Shown here: in pieces, positions 52,885 to 61,906 of the stretch
Numbering within the stretch: the first letter of the stretch is position 1
Layout: each line of letters starts with the position of its first letter
Assembly: GCF_003202405.1 (NCBI RefSeq)
Contig: NZ_QJHL01000001.1
Span: forward strand, 1-64,000
DNA length: 64,000 nucleotides
From: Flavobacterium hydrophilum
GTDB taxonomy: Bacteria; Bacteroidota; Bacteroidia; Flavobacteriales; Flavobacteriaceae
Direction of reading: 5' to 3'
Program-made: the position numbers and the translations under genes
The notes under the pieces: generated by a model
The model's input: only the letters and a program-made list of their open reading frames with translations
What the model was told of the DNA's origin: nothing
Database searches by the model: none

Positions 52885-53973
52885 TTATATTTTTTTATAC
52901 TTATCTAATAATATCTGAGCGGCTGCAAAAGGTGATATTTCATTATTTTGCACCGCTTTTTTTGTTTCGTCTAATTGGGAAAGAATTTTCGGATTGTTGA
53001 AAAAGTCTGATTTCAGATGTTCATTAATGGTTTCTATCATCCAAAATTGATTCTGTTCTTTTCGCTTTTCGTCAAAATATCCAGTTTCATGGGTTAATTC
53101 AAAATATTGAGAAATTGTTTCCCAAATGTCTGATATCCCATCTTTGGTTATGGCACTGCAAGTCGTCACTTTTGGTTGCCATGTTGATTTTTTAGAAGGA
53201 AATAAATGCAAGGCTCTGTTAAATTCAATTTTGGCCAGATTTGCTTTTTTGATATTGTCTCCGTCAGCTTTGTTGATTACAATCGCATCCGCCATTTCCA
53301 TAATACCGCGTTTGATACCCTGAAGTTCGTCTCCCGCACCGGATATTTTTAGTAATAAGAAAAAGTCAACCATGCTGTGAACTGCCGTTTCGCTTTGGCC
53401 TACACCAACTGTTTCAATAATAATGACATCAAAACCTGCGGCTTCGCAAAGGATAATTGATTCACGGGTTTTTCTGGCCACACCACCTAAAGTTTCCCCG
53501 GAAGCACTCGGTCTGATAAAAGCGTTTTCATCTTTTACCAATTCTTCCATACGGGTTTTATCACCTAAAATACTACCGTGAGAAAGCGAACTGCTTGGAT
53601 CAACCGCTAATACGGCCACTTTTTTTCCTAATGAAGTTAAATGTTTTCCGAAGGCTTCAATAAAAGTGCTTTTTCCAACACCAGGAACGCCTGTAATTCC
53701 TATTCGGATTGATTTATTGGCTTCAGACAAACATCCTTTAATTACCTGATTTGCTTTTTCAGTATGGTCCTGATTTGTGCTTTCGATTAAAGTAATGGCA
53801 CGACTTAAGGTTGTTCGGTTTCCGGAAATTATTCCTGAAATCAGTTCTTCAGCAGATGGCTGCTGTCTGCGTTTGTTTTTAATTTGGCTGATAGCCGATG
53901 CGTTGGTGATTTCGGGAGATGAAATTCCAGCTTTTTCGTTTAAACTGCCGGCCTGCTTATTTGAACTTGACAA
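52885..53973 (-). CDS. meaB: Methylmalonyl-CoA mutase-associated GTPase MeaB
   Basis: G3E-family GTPase that protects and reloads adenosylcobalamin mutase. 362 residues. Walker A GVPGVGKSTFIEAFG near 94-108, Walker B-like VDPSSSLSHGSILGDKTRME, base-specificity INKADGD near 234, and TVGVGQSE. The N-terminus (about 1-60) is long and polar. It acts with the mutase subunits at 11.6-15.4 kb, although 40 kb separates them. Confidence 0.93.
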   Translation of the reverse strand: MSSSNKQAGSLNEKAGISSPEITNASAISQIKNKRRQQPSAEELISGIISGNRTTLSRAITLIESTNQDHTEKANQVIKGCLSEANKSIRIGITGVPGVGKSTFIEAFGKHLTSLGKKVAVLAVDPSSSLSHGSILGDKTRMEELVKDENAFIRPSASGETLGGVARKTRESIILCEAAGFDVIIIETVGVGQSETAVHSMVDFFLLLKISGAGDELQGIKRGIMEMADAIVINKADGDNIKKANLAKIEFNRALHLFPSKKSTWQPKVTTCSAITKDGISDIWETISQYFELTHETGYFDEKRKEQNQFWMIETINEHLKSDFFNNPKILSQLDETKKAVQNNEISPFAAAQILLDKYKKI

Positions 53974-54074
53974 AACACATTTTTTAGAATTGTAAAAGTA
54001 CTGAAAACAAAAACAGTTTCAAAAGCAGAAAATTGCCTTGAAAACTGTTTTTTGTTAAAACACAAATTAATTAT

Positions 54075-54114
54075 CTCGCTTTTAAATTCGTGCTAATTTG
54101 TGAAATCTGTGTTT
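54075..54114. repeat. Short-period phrase ATTCGTGCTAATTTGTGAAATCTGTG
   Basis: A run of TTCGTG, TTTGTG and TCTGTG units lies between meaB and the NAD(P)-binding gene. Confidence 0.4.
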
Positions 54115-54116
54115 TA

Positions 54117-54758
54117 TTAGTATCCTGCAGTAAATCGAACCTGGTGGTGTTTTGGGATTTCTGTTTCGTCAGCAATAACAACTGCTAAATCTTCTACAGA
54201 TAAAATGCTTCTTTGCTCATCATTAAAAACCGGGTTTTCTAAACCTAAACGATATTTTCCTGTTCTTCCTGTTTTAGTTCCCTGATGCATTTCAAAAGCA
54301 GGACTAAAAAATGCCCAGTCCAGTTCTTTTTCTTCTTTAATGATATTCAGATATTCTCTTGCAGCATTTGCTCCGTCATAAATTTCTTTTGGAAAATCAG
54401 GCGTGTCAATAGCTTGTAATCCCGGTGCTACAAACAAACTTCCGGCTCCTCCGATGGTGATAAAACGGGTAACTCCTGATTTTTTAACGGCTTCCTGAAT
54501 GGCTTTTGATCCTTTAATGGAATCTTCGTAAATATTCGGATTTGACCATCCTGGATTAAAAGCATTAATAACAGTGTCGTGACCTTTTAAAATTTCTGCC
54601 AATGCATCAACGTTAAAAATATCTGCAGCGATCCATTTTGCATTTGCAGTATCTTTAGGAGTTCTGGCAATTGCTGTAATTTCGTGTTTTCTGTCTGCGA
54701 ATTCATTTACAAGGGCTGAACCAACAAATCCAGTTGCTCCAATAATTGCGATTTTCAT
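54117..54758 (-). CDS. NAD(P)-binding SDR-a5-like protein
   Basis: 213 residues with a full Rossmann domain beginning MKIAIIGATGFVGSALVNEF (GATGFVG dinucleotide motif). No YxxxK pattern; the NAD(P)H-binding family usually acts as a quinone or flavin reductase-like protein. It lies next to a divergently transcribed or co-directional Rrf2-family regulator (both minus, 57 bases apart), which suggests the regulator controls it. Confidence 0.85.
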   Translation of the reverse strand: MKIAIIGATGFVGSALVNEFADRKHEITAIARTPKDTANAKWIAADIFNVDALAEILKGHDTVINAFNPGWSNPNIYEDSIKGSKAIQEAVKKSGVTRFITIGGAGSLFVAPGLQAIDTPDFPKEIYDGANAAREYLNIIKEEKELDWAFFSPAFEMHQGTKTGRTGKYRLGLENPVFNDEQRSILSVEDLAVVIADETEIPKHHQVRFTAGY

Positions 54759-54815
54759 AATATATAAATTTATTTAGTAATAAAAAAAGTTACAGTTTTG
54801 GATAAAAAAATAGCT

Positions 54816-55223
54816 TTAAAACTGATTAGAGAAATCTTCTAATGTGATGTTTTTCAGTTCTAAACTTACTTTTTCGTTTAAATCGGCATACAATCCCGAT
54901 AAATTTTCATTGATTTTCTTTCCAACAGGACAATCCGGATGGGGTTGATTTTTGGCATAACCTAAATTAATCGTGTCAAAAGTCATTTGAAATATTTCTT
55001 TCAGGGTAATATCAGTGGCATTTTTGGCTAATCTTGTTCCGCCGTTTTTACCTTCTTTACTTTCTACAATATGATGTGCTTTTAAGTTGGCAATTTCTTT
55101 TCTGACCAAAACCGGATTCAGATTGATACTTCCTGCAATAAATTCTGACGACAAAAAATCATTCGGGAATTTAGTGAGCAAAGTAAGGATGTGAATCGTT
55201 ATGGCAAATTTACCTGAAAGCAT
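54816..55223 (-). CDS. Rrf2-family transcriptional regulator (YwnA type)
   Basis: 135 residues from ATG at 55223 (MLSGKFAITIHILTLL); the ORF extends 15 codons further upstream. The winged helix fits LNPVLVRKEIANLKAHHIVESKEGKNGGTRLAK (about 35-70). Only one Cys (HPDCPVGKK) is present, so it has no iron-sulfur cluster. YwnA-type Rrf2 regulators are oxidative or electrophile sensors, which suits the neighbouring NAD(P)-binding protein. Confidence 0.9.
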   Translation of the reverse strand: MLSGKFAITIHILTLLTKFPNDFLSSEFIAGSINLNPVLVRKEIANLKAHHIVESKEGKNGGTRLAKNATDITLKEIFQMTFDTINLGYAKNQPHPDCPVGKKINENLSGLYADLNEKVSLELKNITLEDFSNQF

Positions 55224-55233
55224 ACTGTAATAA

Positions 55234-55252
55234 ATTATATTACAAATATAAT
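55234..55252. promoter_or_regulatory. Operator-like palindrome of the Rrf2 gene
   Basis: ATTATATT-ACA-AATATAAT is a perfect 8-3-8 inverted repeat. It overlaps the minus-strand -7 element TATATTTG (55243-55250) and ends 11 bases before the ATG, the expected place for autoregulation by the Rrf2 protein. Confidence 0.5.
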
Positions 55253-55292
55253 GAGTTTTATAACACAAAACCTAATTTTAACTTTTTTTTCA

Positions 55293-55424
55293 GTAATTAG
55301 TAAAAAGTAATTAGTAAAAAGTAATTAGTAAAAAGTAATTAGTAAAAAGTAATTAGTAAAAAGTAATTAGTAAAAAGTAATTAGTAAAAAGTAATTAGTA
55401 AAAAGTGATTAGTAAAAAGTAATA
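55293..55424. repeat. 14-base tandem repeat, nine full copies
   Basis: The unit GTAATTAGTAAAAA starts at 55293, 55307, 55321, 55335, 55349, 55363, 55377, 55391 and 55405 (the ninth with G at position 3), plus a partial tenth. One further unit occurs at 63955. It lies between the Rrf2 and AEC genes and has no spacers, so it is not a CRISPR. Confidence 0.9.
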
Positions 55425-55527
55425 TGATTACTAAATGCTAAGTCTTTTGGGAATCTTTTTTTAATATCCACATTATACAAAAGCTAATTACTATTCGCTT
55501 TTCACCAGTCACTAAATTATAAATACC

Positions 55528-55535
55528 TACTTTTG
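55528..55535 (+). promoter_or_regulatory. Candidate -7 element of the AEC gene
   Basis: TACTTTTG matches TAnnTTTG, 15 bases before the ATG. Confidence 0.5.
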
Positions 55536-55550
55536 TAACCATCCCGTGAT

Positions 55551-56462
55551 ATGAATAATTTTATTATAATATTCTTCTTTTTATTTTTAGGACTGCTTTT
55601 GCAAAAAGTGAAAGGTTTTCCAGTAACGTTTTATAAAATCCTGAACAAAATTGTCGTTTATGTATGTCTTCCGGCAATTACTTTATGCCATATTCCGAAA
55701 ATACAATGGAGCAATGAATTATTATTTCCAATTGGTTCAGGCTGGATAACTTTTATCCTGGCGTTTGCGTTTTTTCATTTTTTAGGAAAAAGATTAGGGT
55801 GGTCCAATAAATTGATTGGCTGTTTGATTTTAACAGCCGGATTAAGCAATTCGTCTTTCCTTGGTTACCCTATAATTGAAGCATTATTTGGGAAAAAAGG
55901 TTTAGAAACGGCAATTTTGGTTGATCAGCCAGGAACCTTCGTGGTAGTTTCAACTTTAGGGGTTTTTGTTGCCGCCTTTTATTCTAAAGGGACTCCGGAT
56001 GCTTTTGGTATCATAAAGAAAATAATATTATTTCCTCCTTTTATAATGTTTGTTCTGGCTTGCTTAATGAATGTTTATAATTATGAATTGAATTTAGATA
56101 TTGAATTTATTTTATTAAAAATAGGAAGTTTGGTAACACCACTGGCCTTGTTATCAGTAGGATTACAATTAAGTTTTGACAGGAAAAGCCAGCACTGGAA
56201 ATTCTTACGCCTCGGACTTTTTTTTAAGCTTTTCCTGGTTCCGTTTGTCATTTTAGTTCTATATGTTTTCATTTTTAAACAGCATTCTGAGCCTATAAAA
56301 ATTACGATAATGGAAACGGCTATGGCACCGATGATTACAGGTGCAATTTTGGCTTCGACTTATGGTTTAAAACCTAAATTAAGCAGTATGATGGTTGGTT
56401 TTGGAATCCCAATTTCCTTTCTAACCCTTGCCATATGGTACTTTATTGTGAATTTTATTTAA
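55551..56462 (+). CDS. AEC-family transporter
   Basis: 303 residues with about ten predicted membrane helices. The pattern matches the auxin efflux carrier (AEC) family: first-helix LLLQKVKGFPVTFYKILNKIVVYVCLPA, TAGLSNSSFLGYPII near 100-115, and VGLQLSFDR near the middle. Bacterial members transport malate or related acids; the substrate here is unknown. Confidence 0.9.
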   Translation: MNNFIIIFFFLFLGLLLQKVKGFPVTFYKILNKIVVYVCLPAITLCHIPKIQWSNELLFPIGSGWITFILAFAFFHFLGKRLGWSNKLIGCLILTAGLSNSSFLGYPIIEALFGKKGLETAILVDQPGTFVVVSTLGVFVAAFYSKGTPDAFGIIKKIILFPPFIMFVLACLMNVYNYELNLDIEFILLKIGSLVTPLALLSVGLQLSFDRKSQHWKFLRLGLFFKLFLVPFVILVLYVFIFKQHSEPIKITIMETAMAPMITGAILASTYGLKPKLSSMMVGFGIPISFLTLAIWYFIVNFI

Positions 56463-56570
56463 TTATGAATTAATTATATAGGGAAAATAGAATTTTAACT
56501 AATTTTTAAATTTTGATTGTTTTCTGAATGCATTTTTTAGTTAATTTTAGGGGAACTAAAAAACATAATT

Positions 56571-57209
56571 ATGTCAACATTACGATTAGGCGATATAGCT
56601 CCGGATTTTCAGGCTGAAACTACACAGGGAACAATTAATTTTCATGAATGGTTAGGAGATTCATGGGGTGTTTTATTTTCACATCCTGCAGATTTTACAC
56701 CGGTTTGCACAACTGAATTAGGAACAGTAGCCAATTACGTTCCAGAATTTACAAAAAGAAACACTAAAGTTTTAGCTTTGAGTGTTGATGGTTTAGAATC
56801 ACATAAAGAGTGGATTAAAGATATTAACGAAACCCAAAATACAGAGGTTAATTTTCCAATTATTGCAGATGAAGATAAAAAAGTAGCAAATTTGTATGAT
56901 ATGCTGCACCCAAATGCAAGCGATAAATTTACAGTGCGTTCTGTTTTTGTAATCGGACCTGATAAAAAAATAAAACTAACTTTAACGTATCCGGCTTCGA
57001 CAGGAAGAAATTTTGACGAATTGCTTCGTGTTATTGATAGTTTGCAGTTAACGGCAAATTATAGTGTTGCTACTCCTGCAAACTGGAAGGATGGACAGGA
57101 TGTTGTAATTGCACCTGCAATTCCGGATAGTGATATTCCTGCAAAATTCCCAAAAGGACATACACCAATTAAGCCCTATTTACGTTTGACTCCACAGCCA
57201 AATAAATAA
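56571..57209 (+). CDS. 1-Cys peroxiredoxin (Prx6 type)
   Basis: 212 residues. Peroxidatic Cys is in ADFTPVCTTELG; there is no resolving Cys, so it is a one-cysteine enzyme. MLHPNA, FTVRSVFVIGPDKKIKL and YPASTGRNFDELLRVIDSLQLTA match the Prx6 subgroup. It detoxifies peroxides. The gene lies between the AEC and KefB-like genes. Confidence 0.95.
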   Translation: MSTLRLGDIAPDFQAETTQGTINFHEWLGDSWGVLFSHPADFTPVCTTELGTVANYVPEFTKRNTKVLALSVDGLESHKEWIKDINETQNTEVNFPIIADEDKKVANLYDMLHPNASDKFTVRSVFVIGPDKKIKLTLTYPASTGRNFDELLRVIDSLQLTANYSVATPANWKDGQDVVIAPAIPDSDIPAKFPKGHTPIKPYLRLTPQPNK

Positions 57210-57221
57210 GCTTTTTTTTGA

Positions 57222-57300
57222 TTTTAAGATACTAAGGTGCTAAGTTTCTGAGATTTTGATCTTAGATTAATTAGCACCTTATAAATTTATTGTCGTTAAT
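57222..57300. repeat. CTAAGGTGCTAAG-type repeat after peroxiredoxin
   Basis: AAGGTGCTAA (57234) is matched in inverted form by TTAGCACCTT (57271), and GATACTAAGGTGCTAAGTTTC repeats a CTAAG phrase. It fills the convergent gap. Confidence 0.5.
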
Positions 57301-57316
57301 TAAAAAACTTAGCTAT

Positions 57317-59554
57317 TTAACGGCTTTTCAATAACTCAGCCATCTTTTTCTTATCACCAACTACCCAGATAATATCGTTTTGCTGTAAAATCAAACTAGA
57401 TTCAGGGTTTAGGATTCGGTTTCCGTTTCTTTCAATTCCAACCACCATTCCACCAGTTTTTCCTCTAAACTGACCAATGCTTTTCTCCGTAAAGTCTTCA
57501 TTAGAAACTTCCAACTGACGCAGAACAACTTCAGATTCTTGTACATTTTTAGGAGCTTCAATTTCATTTTGGTTCAAATAATTATTAAACTCGGTAATTT
57601 GAGCATCGGTACCAATTACAGAAATTTCATCGCCCGGAAATAAACGTTCGGTTTTAGTCGGAATCGGAATCGTGACTTCTCCACGTCTGATGTACGCAAT
57701 ATTAATTCCCATTGATTCTCTAATGCGCAATTCTTCTAATGTCTTCCCGGCAAGGTTCGACTCTTTTCCAATTTCAAAAATAGACATGTGGCCATCCCAG
57801 GGCATTAAATTGGCATATCTTCTGTCTATTTTTTTGTTTTCACGATCATTTAAATTTTTCAAAAAGTGATTTTCGATTTTATGATATTGTTCATTTAGTT
57901 TTTTCGGGAATATTTGATAAGCAACTATAGCTATAATCAACGCTACAAAAGCCACTGTTGGCGAAAAGAAGATGTTTAGTAAAAATCCAACAAAAAATAA
58001 TCCCAAACTCATTCGGATTAAAATAAGCATTAAAAGAGCGCCACGATACTTGCGTTCTTCCCATAAAATTTCAACTTCATCGACTTTTACACGACGCAGG
58101 GAAAGTGCCCATAAAAACGGAGCAATTATAACTAAAGTTAATAAAGCGGCTAATGTATTTCCGAATCGGGTATCGGCAACCGAAGGCGCTACAAATTTTG
58201 ACGACAATAAAATGATAGCAGTAATGATTATGGTATGAAGTATAATTTGTGTTACCGAAGACCGAAGCACAATTTGCCAGGTACTTACCGATTTTATAGC
58301 CTGTGCATTAACACTATAGCGGTTGATGTTTTTAACCCATTTTTTAGGCATTTTTTGTTCTAAAACCAGTGCAAAGGATTCAGAATATTTGATTAAAAAA
58401 GGTGTTGTAAAGGTTGTAATGGCGGATACCGCAACAATTATTGGGTAAAGGAAATCACTTGTAACTTTAAGTGTCATTCCTAATGTTGCAATAATAAAAG
58501 AGAACTCCCCAATTTGTGCCAGACTCATTCCGGTTTGGACGGATTGTTTAAGGGGCTGTCCGGATAAAAGTGCACCAAAAGAAGAACTCAATGCTTTTCC
58601 AAAAATAGTTAACAATGTAATAATGGCTACTGGTAATGCATACGTAATCAGGGTATCCGGATTAATCAACATTCCTACAGACACAAAAAATACGGCTCCA
58701 AACAAATCTTTTACCGGCTGAATTAAATGTTCTATTTTCTCAGCCTGAGTAGTTTCTGCAATGATAGATCCCATTATAAAAGCGCCTAAAGCAGGAGAAA
58801 AACCAACATTTGCGGCAAAAATTACCATCATCAAACACATGGCCAGTGAAATAATCAGCAGCATTTCATCTGTCAGAAGATGTTTTGCTTTTTTGAGTAT
58901 CGTAGGAATAATAAAAATGCCTCCCAGAAACCAAATGATTAAAAAGAAAATTAATTTTAAAACAGATTGCAATAATTCTGTTCCGGAAACCTGATCGCTT
59001 ACGGCAATAGTAGAGAGTAATACGAGCATTAAAATCGCAACGATATCTTCAACAATCAAAGCTCCAAATACAATTCCAACAAACTTTTTTCCTTTTACTC
59101 CCAATTCATCAAATGCCCTTATGATAATCGTTGTGGAAGAAATCGAAAGTGTCGCACCAAGAAAAATACTGTCCATTTTTCCCCAGCCCATCCATTGGCC
59201 AACACAATAACCAATGAGCACCATAAATATAATTTGTGTAATGGCGGTAATAGATGATGTTCCGCCCACCTTCATCAGTTTTTTAAAACTAAATTCGAGT
59301 CCTAAACTGAAAAGCAAAAAGATTACCCCAATTTCAGCCCAGACTTCCACACTTTTCATATCGGAGATCGATGGGAAAAAGTCAAAGTGATTTCCTGCCA
59401 GAAATCCGGCAATCAGATATCCTAAAACCAAAGGCTGTTTCATTTTTTTAAAAATAAGAACAGCAATTCCGGCAGTCATCAGGATTAATCCCAGATCACT
59501 GATTAAGGGTTGTAAGTGGTGAGTAGTTTCGGCAGCGGCGTTTAAGGCAAGCAT
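57317..59554 (-). CDS. Cation:proton antiporter, KefB-like, with two TrkA-C domains
   Basis: 745-residue membrane protein. The N-terminal CPA2-type exchanger domain (about 1-390) has twelve or so helices, including GFSPALGAFIMGSIIAET. A further set of helices follows (about 420-550), and the C-terminal part carries two TrkA-C regulatory domains (about 600-660 and 680-745) but no TrkA-N nucleotide domain. Likely a K+/H+ or Na+/H+ antiporter. Confidence 0.88.
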   Translation of the reverse strand: MLALNAAAETTHHLQPLISDLGLILMTAGIAVLIFKKMKQPLVLGYLIAGFLAGNHFDFFPSISDMKSVEVWAEIGVIFLLFSLGLEFSFKKLMKVGGTSSITAITQIIFMVLIGYCVGQWMGWGKMDSIFLGATLSISSTTIIIRAFDELGVKGKKFVGIVFGALIVEDIVAILMLVLLSTIAVSDQVSGTELLQSVLKLIFFLIIWFLGGIFIIPTILKKAKHLLTDEMLLIISLAMCLMMVIFAANVGFSPALGAFIMGSIIAETTQAEKIEHLIQPVKDLFGAVFFVSVGMLINPDTLITYALPVAIITLLTIFGKALSSSFGALLSGQPLKQSVQTGMSLAQIGEFSFIIATLGMTLKVTSDFLYPIIVAVSAITTFTTPFLIKYSESFALVLEQKMPKKWVKNINRYSVNAQAIKSVSTWQIVLRSSVTQIILHTIIITAIILLSSKFVAPSVADTRFGNTLAALLTLVIIAPFLWALSLRRVKVDEVEILWEERKYRGALLMLILIRMSLGLFFVGFLLNIFFSPTVAFVALIIAIVAYQIFPKKLNEQYHKIENHFLKNLNDRENKKIDRRYANLMPWDGHMSIFEIGKESNLAGKTLEELRIRESMGINIAYIRRGEVTIPIPTKTERLFPGDEISVIGTDAQITEFNNYLNQNEIEAPKNVQESEVVLRQLEVSNEDFTEKSIGQFRGKTGGMVVGIERNGNRILNPESSLILQQNDIIWVVGDKKKMAELLKSR

Positions 59555-59573
59555 AAATGGTATTTTTTTGTTC

Positions 59574-59715
59574 AGGAGCTATTCCGGCTTTCCATTTCAA
59601 GCTTTTGTGCAAAAAACATATTTTTAAAGCAGTTTCAGGAGCTTCCGCTGGTCGCTCTGTCCCTGCAAAAAAATATGGTTTTTTTACAAAAGGCTTTCCA
59701 TTCTAATCCGGGCTA
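59574..59715 (-). repeat. Structured intergenic repeat, copy E (longer)
   Basis: On the minus strand: TAGCCCGGATTAG, AAGCCTTTTGT, a central extended stem, ACAAAAGCTTG and GCCGGAATAGCTCC. The inner arms ACCATAT / ATATGTTT allow a longer stem than the other copies, with an additional small hairpin (GACAGAGCGACCAGCGGAAGC). It lies between purB and the KefB-like gene. Confidence 0.6.
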
Positions 59716-59731
59716 ATTCTAATAAATTCAA

Positions 59732-59767
59732 TAAAAAAAGCTATCCCGATAAAGATAGCTTTTTTTG
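59732..59767 (-). terminator. Terminator of purB
   Basis: AAAAAAGCTATC and GATAGCTTTTTT form a stem around CCGATAAA with T-runs on both strands, about 22 bases past the purB stop. Confidence 0.85.
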
Positions 59768-59788
59768 ACAAAATATTTTAGGTTTTCT

Positions 59789-61135
59789 TTAAATTCCTGT
59801 GTAATTACTAGGAGTTATCGCCATTAATTCGGCTCTAACGGAATCAGAAACTTCTAAGGTTCTAATAAAATTATGAATTGCGTTTTTATCAATCGCTTCA
59901 TTCGTTCTGGTTAATCCTTTCAACGCTTCATATGGGTTTGGATACGCTTCACGACGTAAAATAGTCTGAATAGCTTCTGCCACTACAGCCCAGTTTTTTT
60001 CTAAGTCTTCGGCAAATTTACTTTCGTTTAAAAGCAATTTGTTCAAACCTTTCAAAGTAGCTTCAAAAGCAATAATGGTGTGTCCAACAGGAACTCCAAC
60101 ATTTCTTAGGACAGTACTGTCAGTTAAATCACGCTGTAATCTTGAAATTGGTAATTTAGCTGATAAATGTTCAAAAATAGCATTTGCGATTCCTAAGTTT
60201 CCTTCCGAGTTTTCAAAGTCAATAGGGTTTACTTTATGCGGCATTGCAGATGATCCAATTTCTCCTGCTTTGATTTTTTGCTTGAAATAATCCATCGAAA
60301 CATATGTCCAGATATCACGATCTAAATCGATAATGATATTGTTGATTCTTTTTAAAGCATCAAAAAATGCCGCAAAATGATCATAATGCTCGATTTGTGT
60401 TGTTGGAAATGAATGTTGTAAACCAAGATCAGTTTCAACAAATTTAGTTCCGAATTGTTTCCAGTCAATTTGCGGGTATGCTACATGATGTGCATTGAAA
60501 TTTCCTGTTGCCCCGCCAAATTTACCTGCAAACGGGATATTGAATAACAAACGCATCTGTTCTTCTAAACGCTCTACGAAAACCAAAATTTCTTTTCCTA
60601 AACGGGTAGGAGAGGCCGGCTGTCCATGTGTCCGTGCCAGCATTGGAATGGCTGCCCATTCAACACTTAATTCTTTCAATTTAGAAATCAAAGAAATTAA
60701 CGAAGGCATGTAAACCTTTTCAAAAGCTTCTTTTGTAGAAAGCGGAATGGCTGTGTTGTTAATATCCTGAGAGGTTAATCCGAAGTGAATGAACTCTTTA
60801 TATTGAGATAAACCTAATTTTTCAAAAGCATCTTTGATAAAGTATTCAACCGCTTTTACGTCGTGGTTGGTTACTTTTTCAGTTTCTTTAATCCAAAGCG
60901 CATCTTCAGTCGAAAAATTTTTGTAGATATTACGAAGGCTTTCAAATAAATCTGAATTAATGCCTTGCAATTGCGGCAATGGAATTTCGCACAAAGCTAT
61001 AAAGTATTCAACTTCAACTAATACACGATATTTTATTAAAGCTTCTTCAGAGAAGTAAGGTGCTAAATTTTGGGTTTTACTTCTATATCTTCCGTCAATT
61101 GGTGATATAGCATTCAATTCGTTTAGAGTAGTCAT
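59789..61135 (-). CDS. purB: Adenylosuccinate lyase
   Basis: Two steps of purine synthesis (SAICAR and adenylosuccinate cleavage). 448 residues with the usual fumarase-fold signature SSAMPHKVNPIDFENSEG near 268 and LTSQDINNTA. TYVSMDYFKQKI precedes the signature. It has its own terminator. A -7 element TATATTTG is on the minus strand at 61161-61168. Confidence 0.97.
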   Translation of the reverse strand: MTTLNELNAISPIDGRYRSKTQNLAPYFSEEALIKYRVLVEVEYFIALCEIPLPQLQGINSDLFESLRNIYKNFSTEDALWIKETEKVTNHDVKAVEYFIKDAFEKLGLSQYKEFIHFGLTSQDINNTAIPLSTKEAFEKVYMPSLISLISKLKELSVEWAAIPMLARTHGQPASPTRLGKEILVFVERLEEQMRLLFNIPFAGKFGGATGNFNAHHVAYPQIDWKQFGTKFVETDLGLQHSFPTTQIEHYDHFAAFFDALKRINNIIIDLDRDIWTYVSMDYFKQKIKAGEIGSSAMPHKVNPIDFENSEGNLGIANAIFEHLSAKLPISRLQRDLTDSTVLRNVGVPVGHTIIAFEATLKGLNKLLLNESKFAEDLEKNWAVVAEAIQTILRREAYPNPYEALKGLTRTNEAIDKNAIHNFIRTLEVSDSVRAELMAITPSNYTGI

Positions 61136-61160
61136 CGTTATGTTGTTTTTTCGAAAGGTG

Positions 61161-61168
61161 CAAATATA
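61161..61168 (-). promoter_or_regulatory. Candidate -7 element of purB
   Basis: Minus strand TATATTTG matches TAnnTTTG, 26 bases before the ATG. Confidence 0.55.
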
Positions 61169-61213
61169 AGGTATTGTTAAAACTTCTGAAAATTACTGAA
61201 GCTATATTATGCT

Positions 61214-61906
61214 TTAAATTATGGTTTTGAAAATTTTATCCCAAATCGTAAAGTAAAATCCATAATTACGAGATTCATTTTTATGATGATCATTGTGGAA
61301 TTTTGTGGTTGAAATCCATTTTGTAAAATAGTTTTTATACCAATAATCCGGAAAAATATCGGTCTTTAAATGCCCAAATATTCCGTATGACAAATTTAAA
61401 ATGAGATAAATAACGATGCTTAAAAAGTTGAACTTTAAAAGCGTAATTAAAAACAGCCATATAAAACCAAAACCTAAAGTTTCTACAGGATGAAGCACAT
61501 ACAGACTGTAAACACTGGTGTCAACATGGGTATGGTGAAGTTTGTGAATAGGATTGAACCATTTTAAGCGATGCGCCAGAAAATGAAAGCAGAACATAAA
61601 AAAGTCCATTAAAAAAATCAGCAATAAAGTATCAAATAATAAAGACAGGATTGATGCTGAAAAATCTACTCTCAGGATTCCTAAACGATACAATTCAAAA
61701 CCCAATACTGTTATAAACGTATTACAAATGAGGGTTGAAAACACCCATTTTTGATCAGTCTTTTTTAATACGGTATTTTCTGGTTCAATAATTTTACCGA
61801 TTAAAACAGATAAATAAATCAAAACTAAATTTTCAATCAGAAAGAAAACCGACAGATAAATCAGGTTGAATTGGGATAATTGATCGAGCCAGTTTTCGAA
61901 AATCAT
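61214..61906 (-). CDS. Sterol desaturase / fatty acid hydroxylase-like protein
   Basis: 230-residue integral membrane di-iron enzyme. Four predicted helices with the histidine boxes HFLAHR, HKLHHTH and NDHHKN. Relatives introduce hydroxyl groups or double bonds into lipids; the substrate is unknown. The ATG overlaps the sirtuin stop by four bases, so it is translated with the sirtuin gene. Confidence 0.85.
   Translation of the reverse strand: MIFENWLDQLSQFNLIYLSVFFLIENLVLIYLSVLIGKIIEPENTVLKKTDQKWVFSTLICNTFITVLGFELYRLGILRVDFSASILSLLFDTLLLIFLMDFFMFCFHFLAHRLKWFNPIHKLHHTHVDTSVYSLYVLHPVETLGFGFIWLFLITLLKFNFLSIVIYLILNLSYGIFGHLKTDIFPDYWYKNYFTKWISTTKFHNDHHKNESRNYGFYFTIWDKIFKTII

Noticed and set aside
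55293..55424. CRISPR-like array
   Set aside because: The 14-base units are directly adjacent without spacers, so it is a simple tandem repeat; no cas gene is present.
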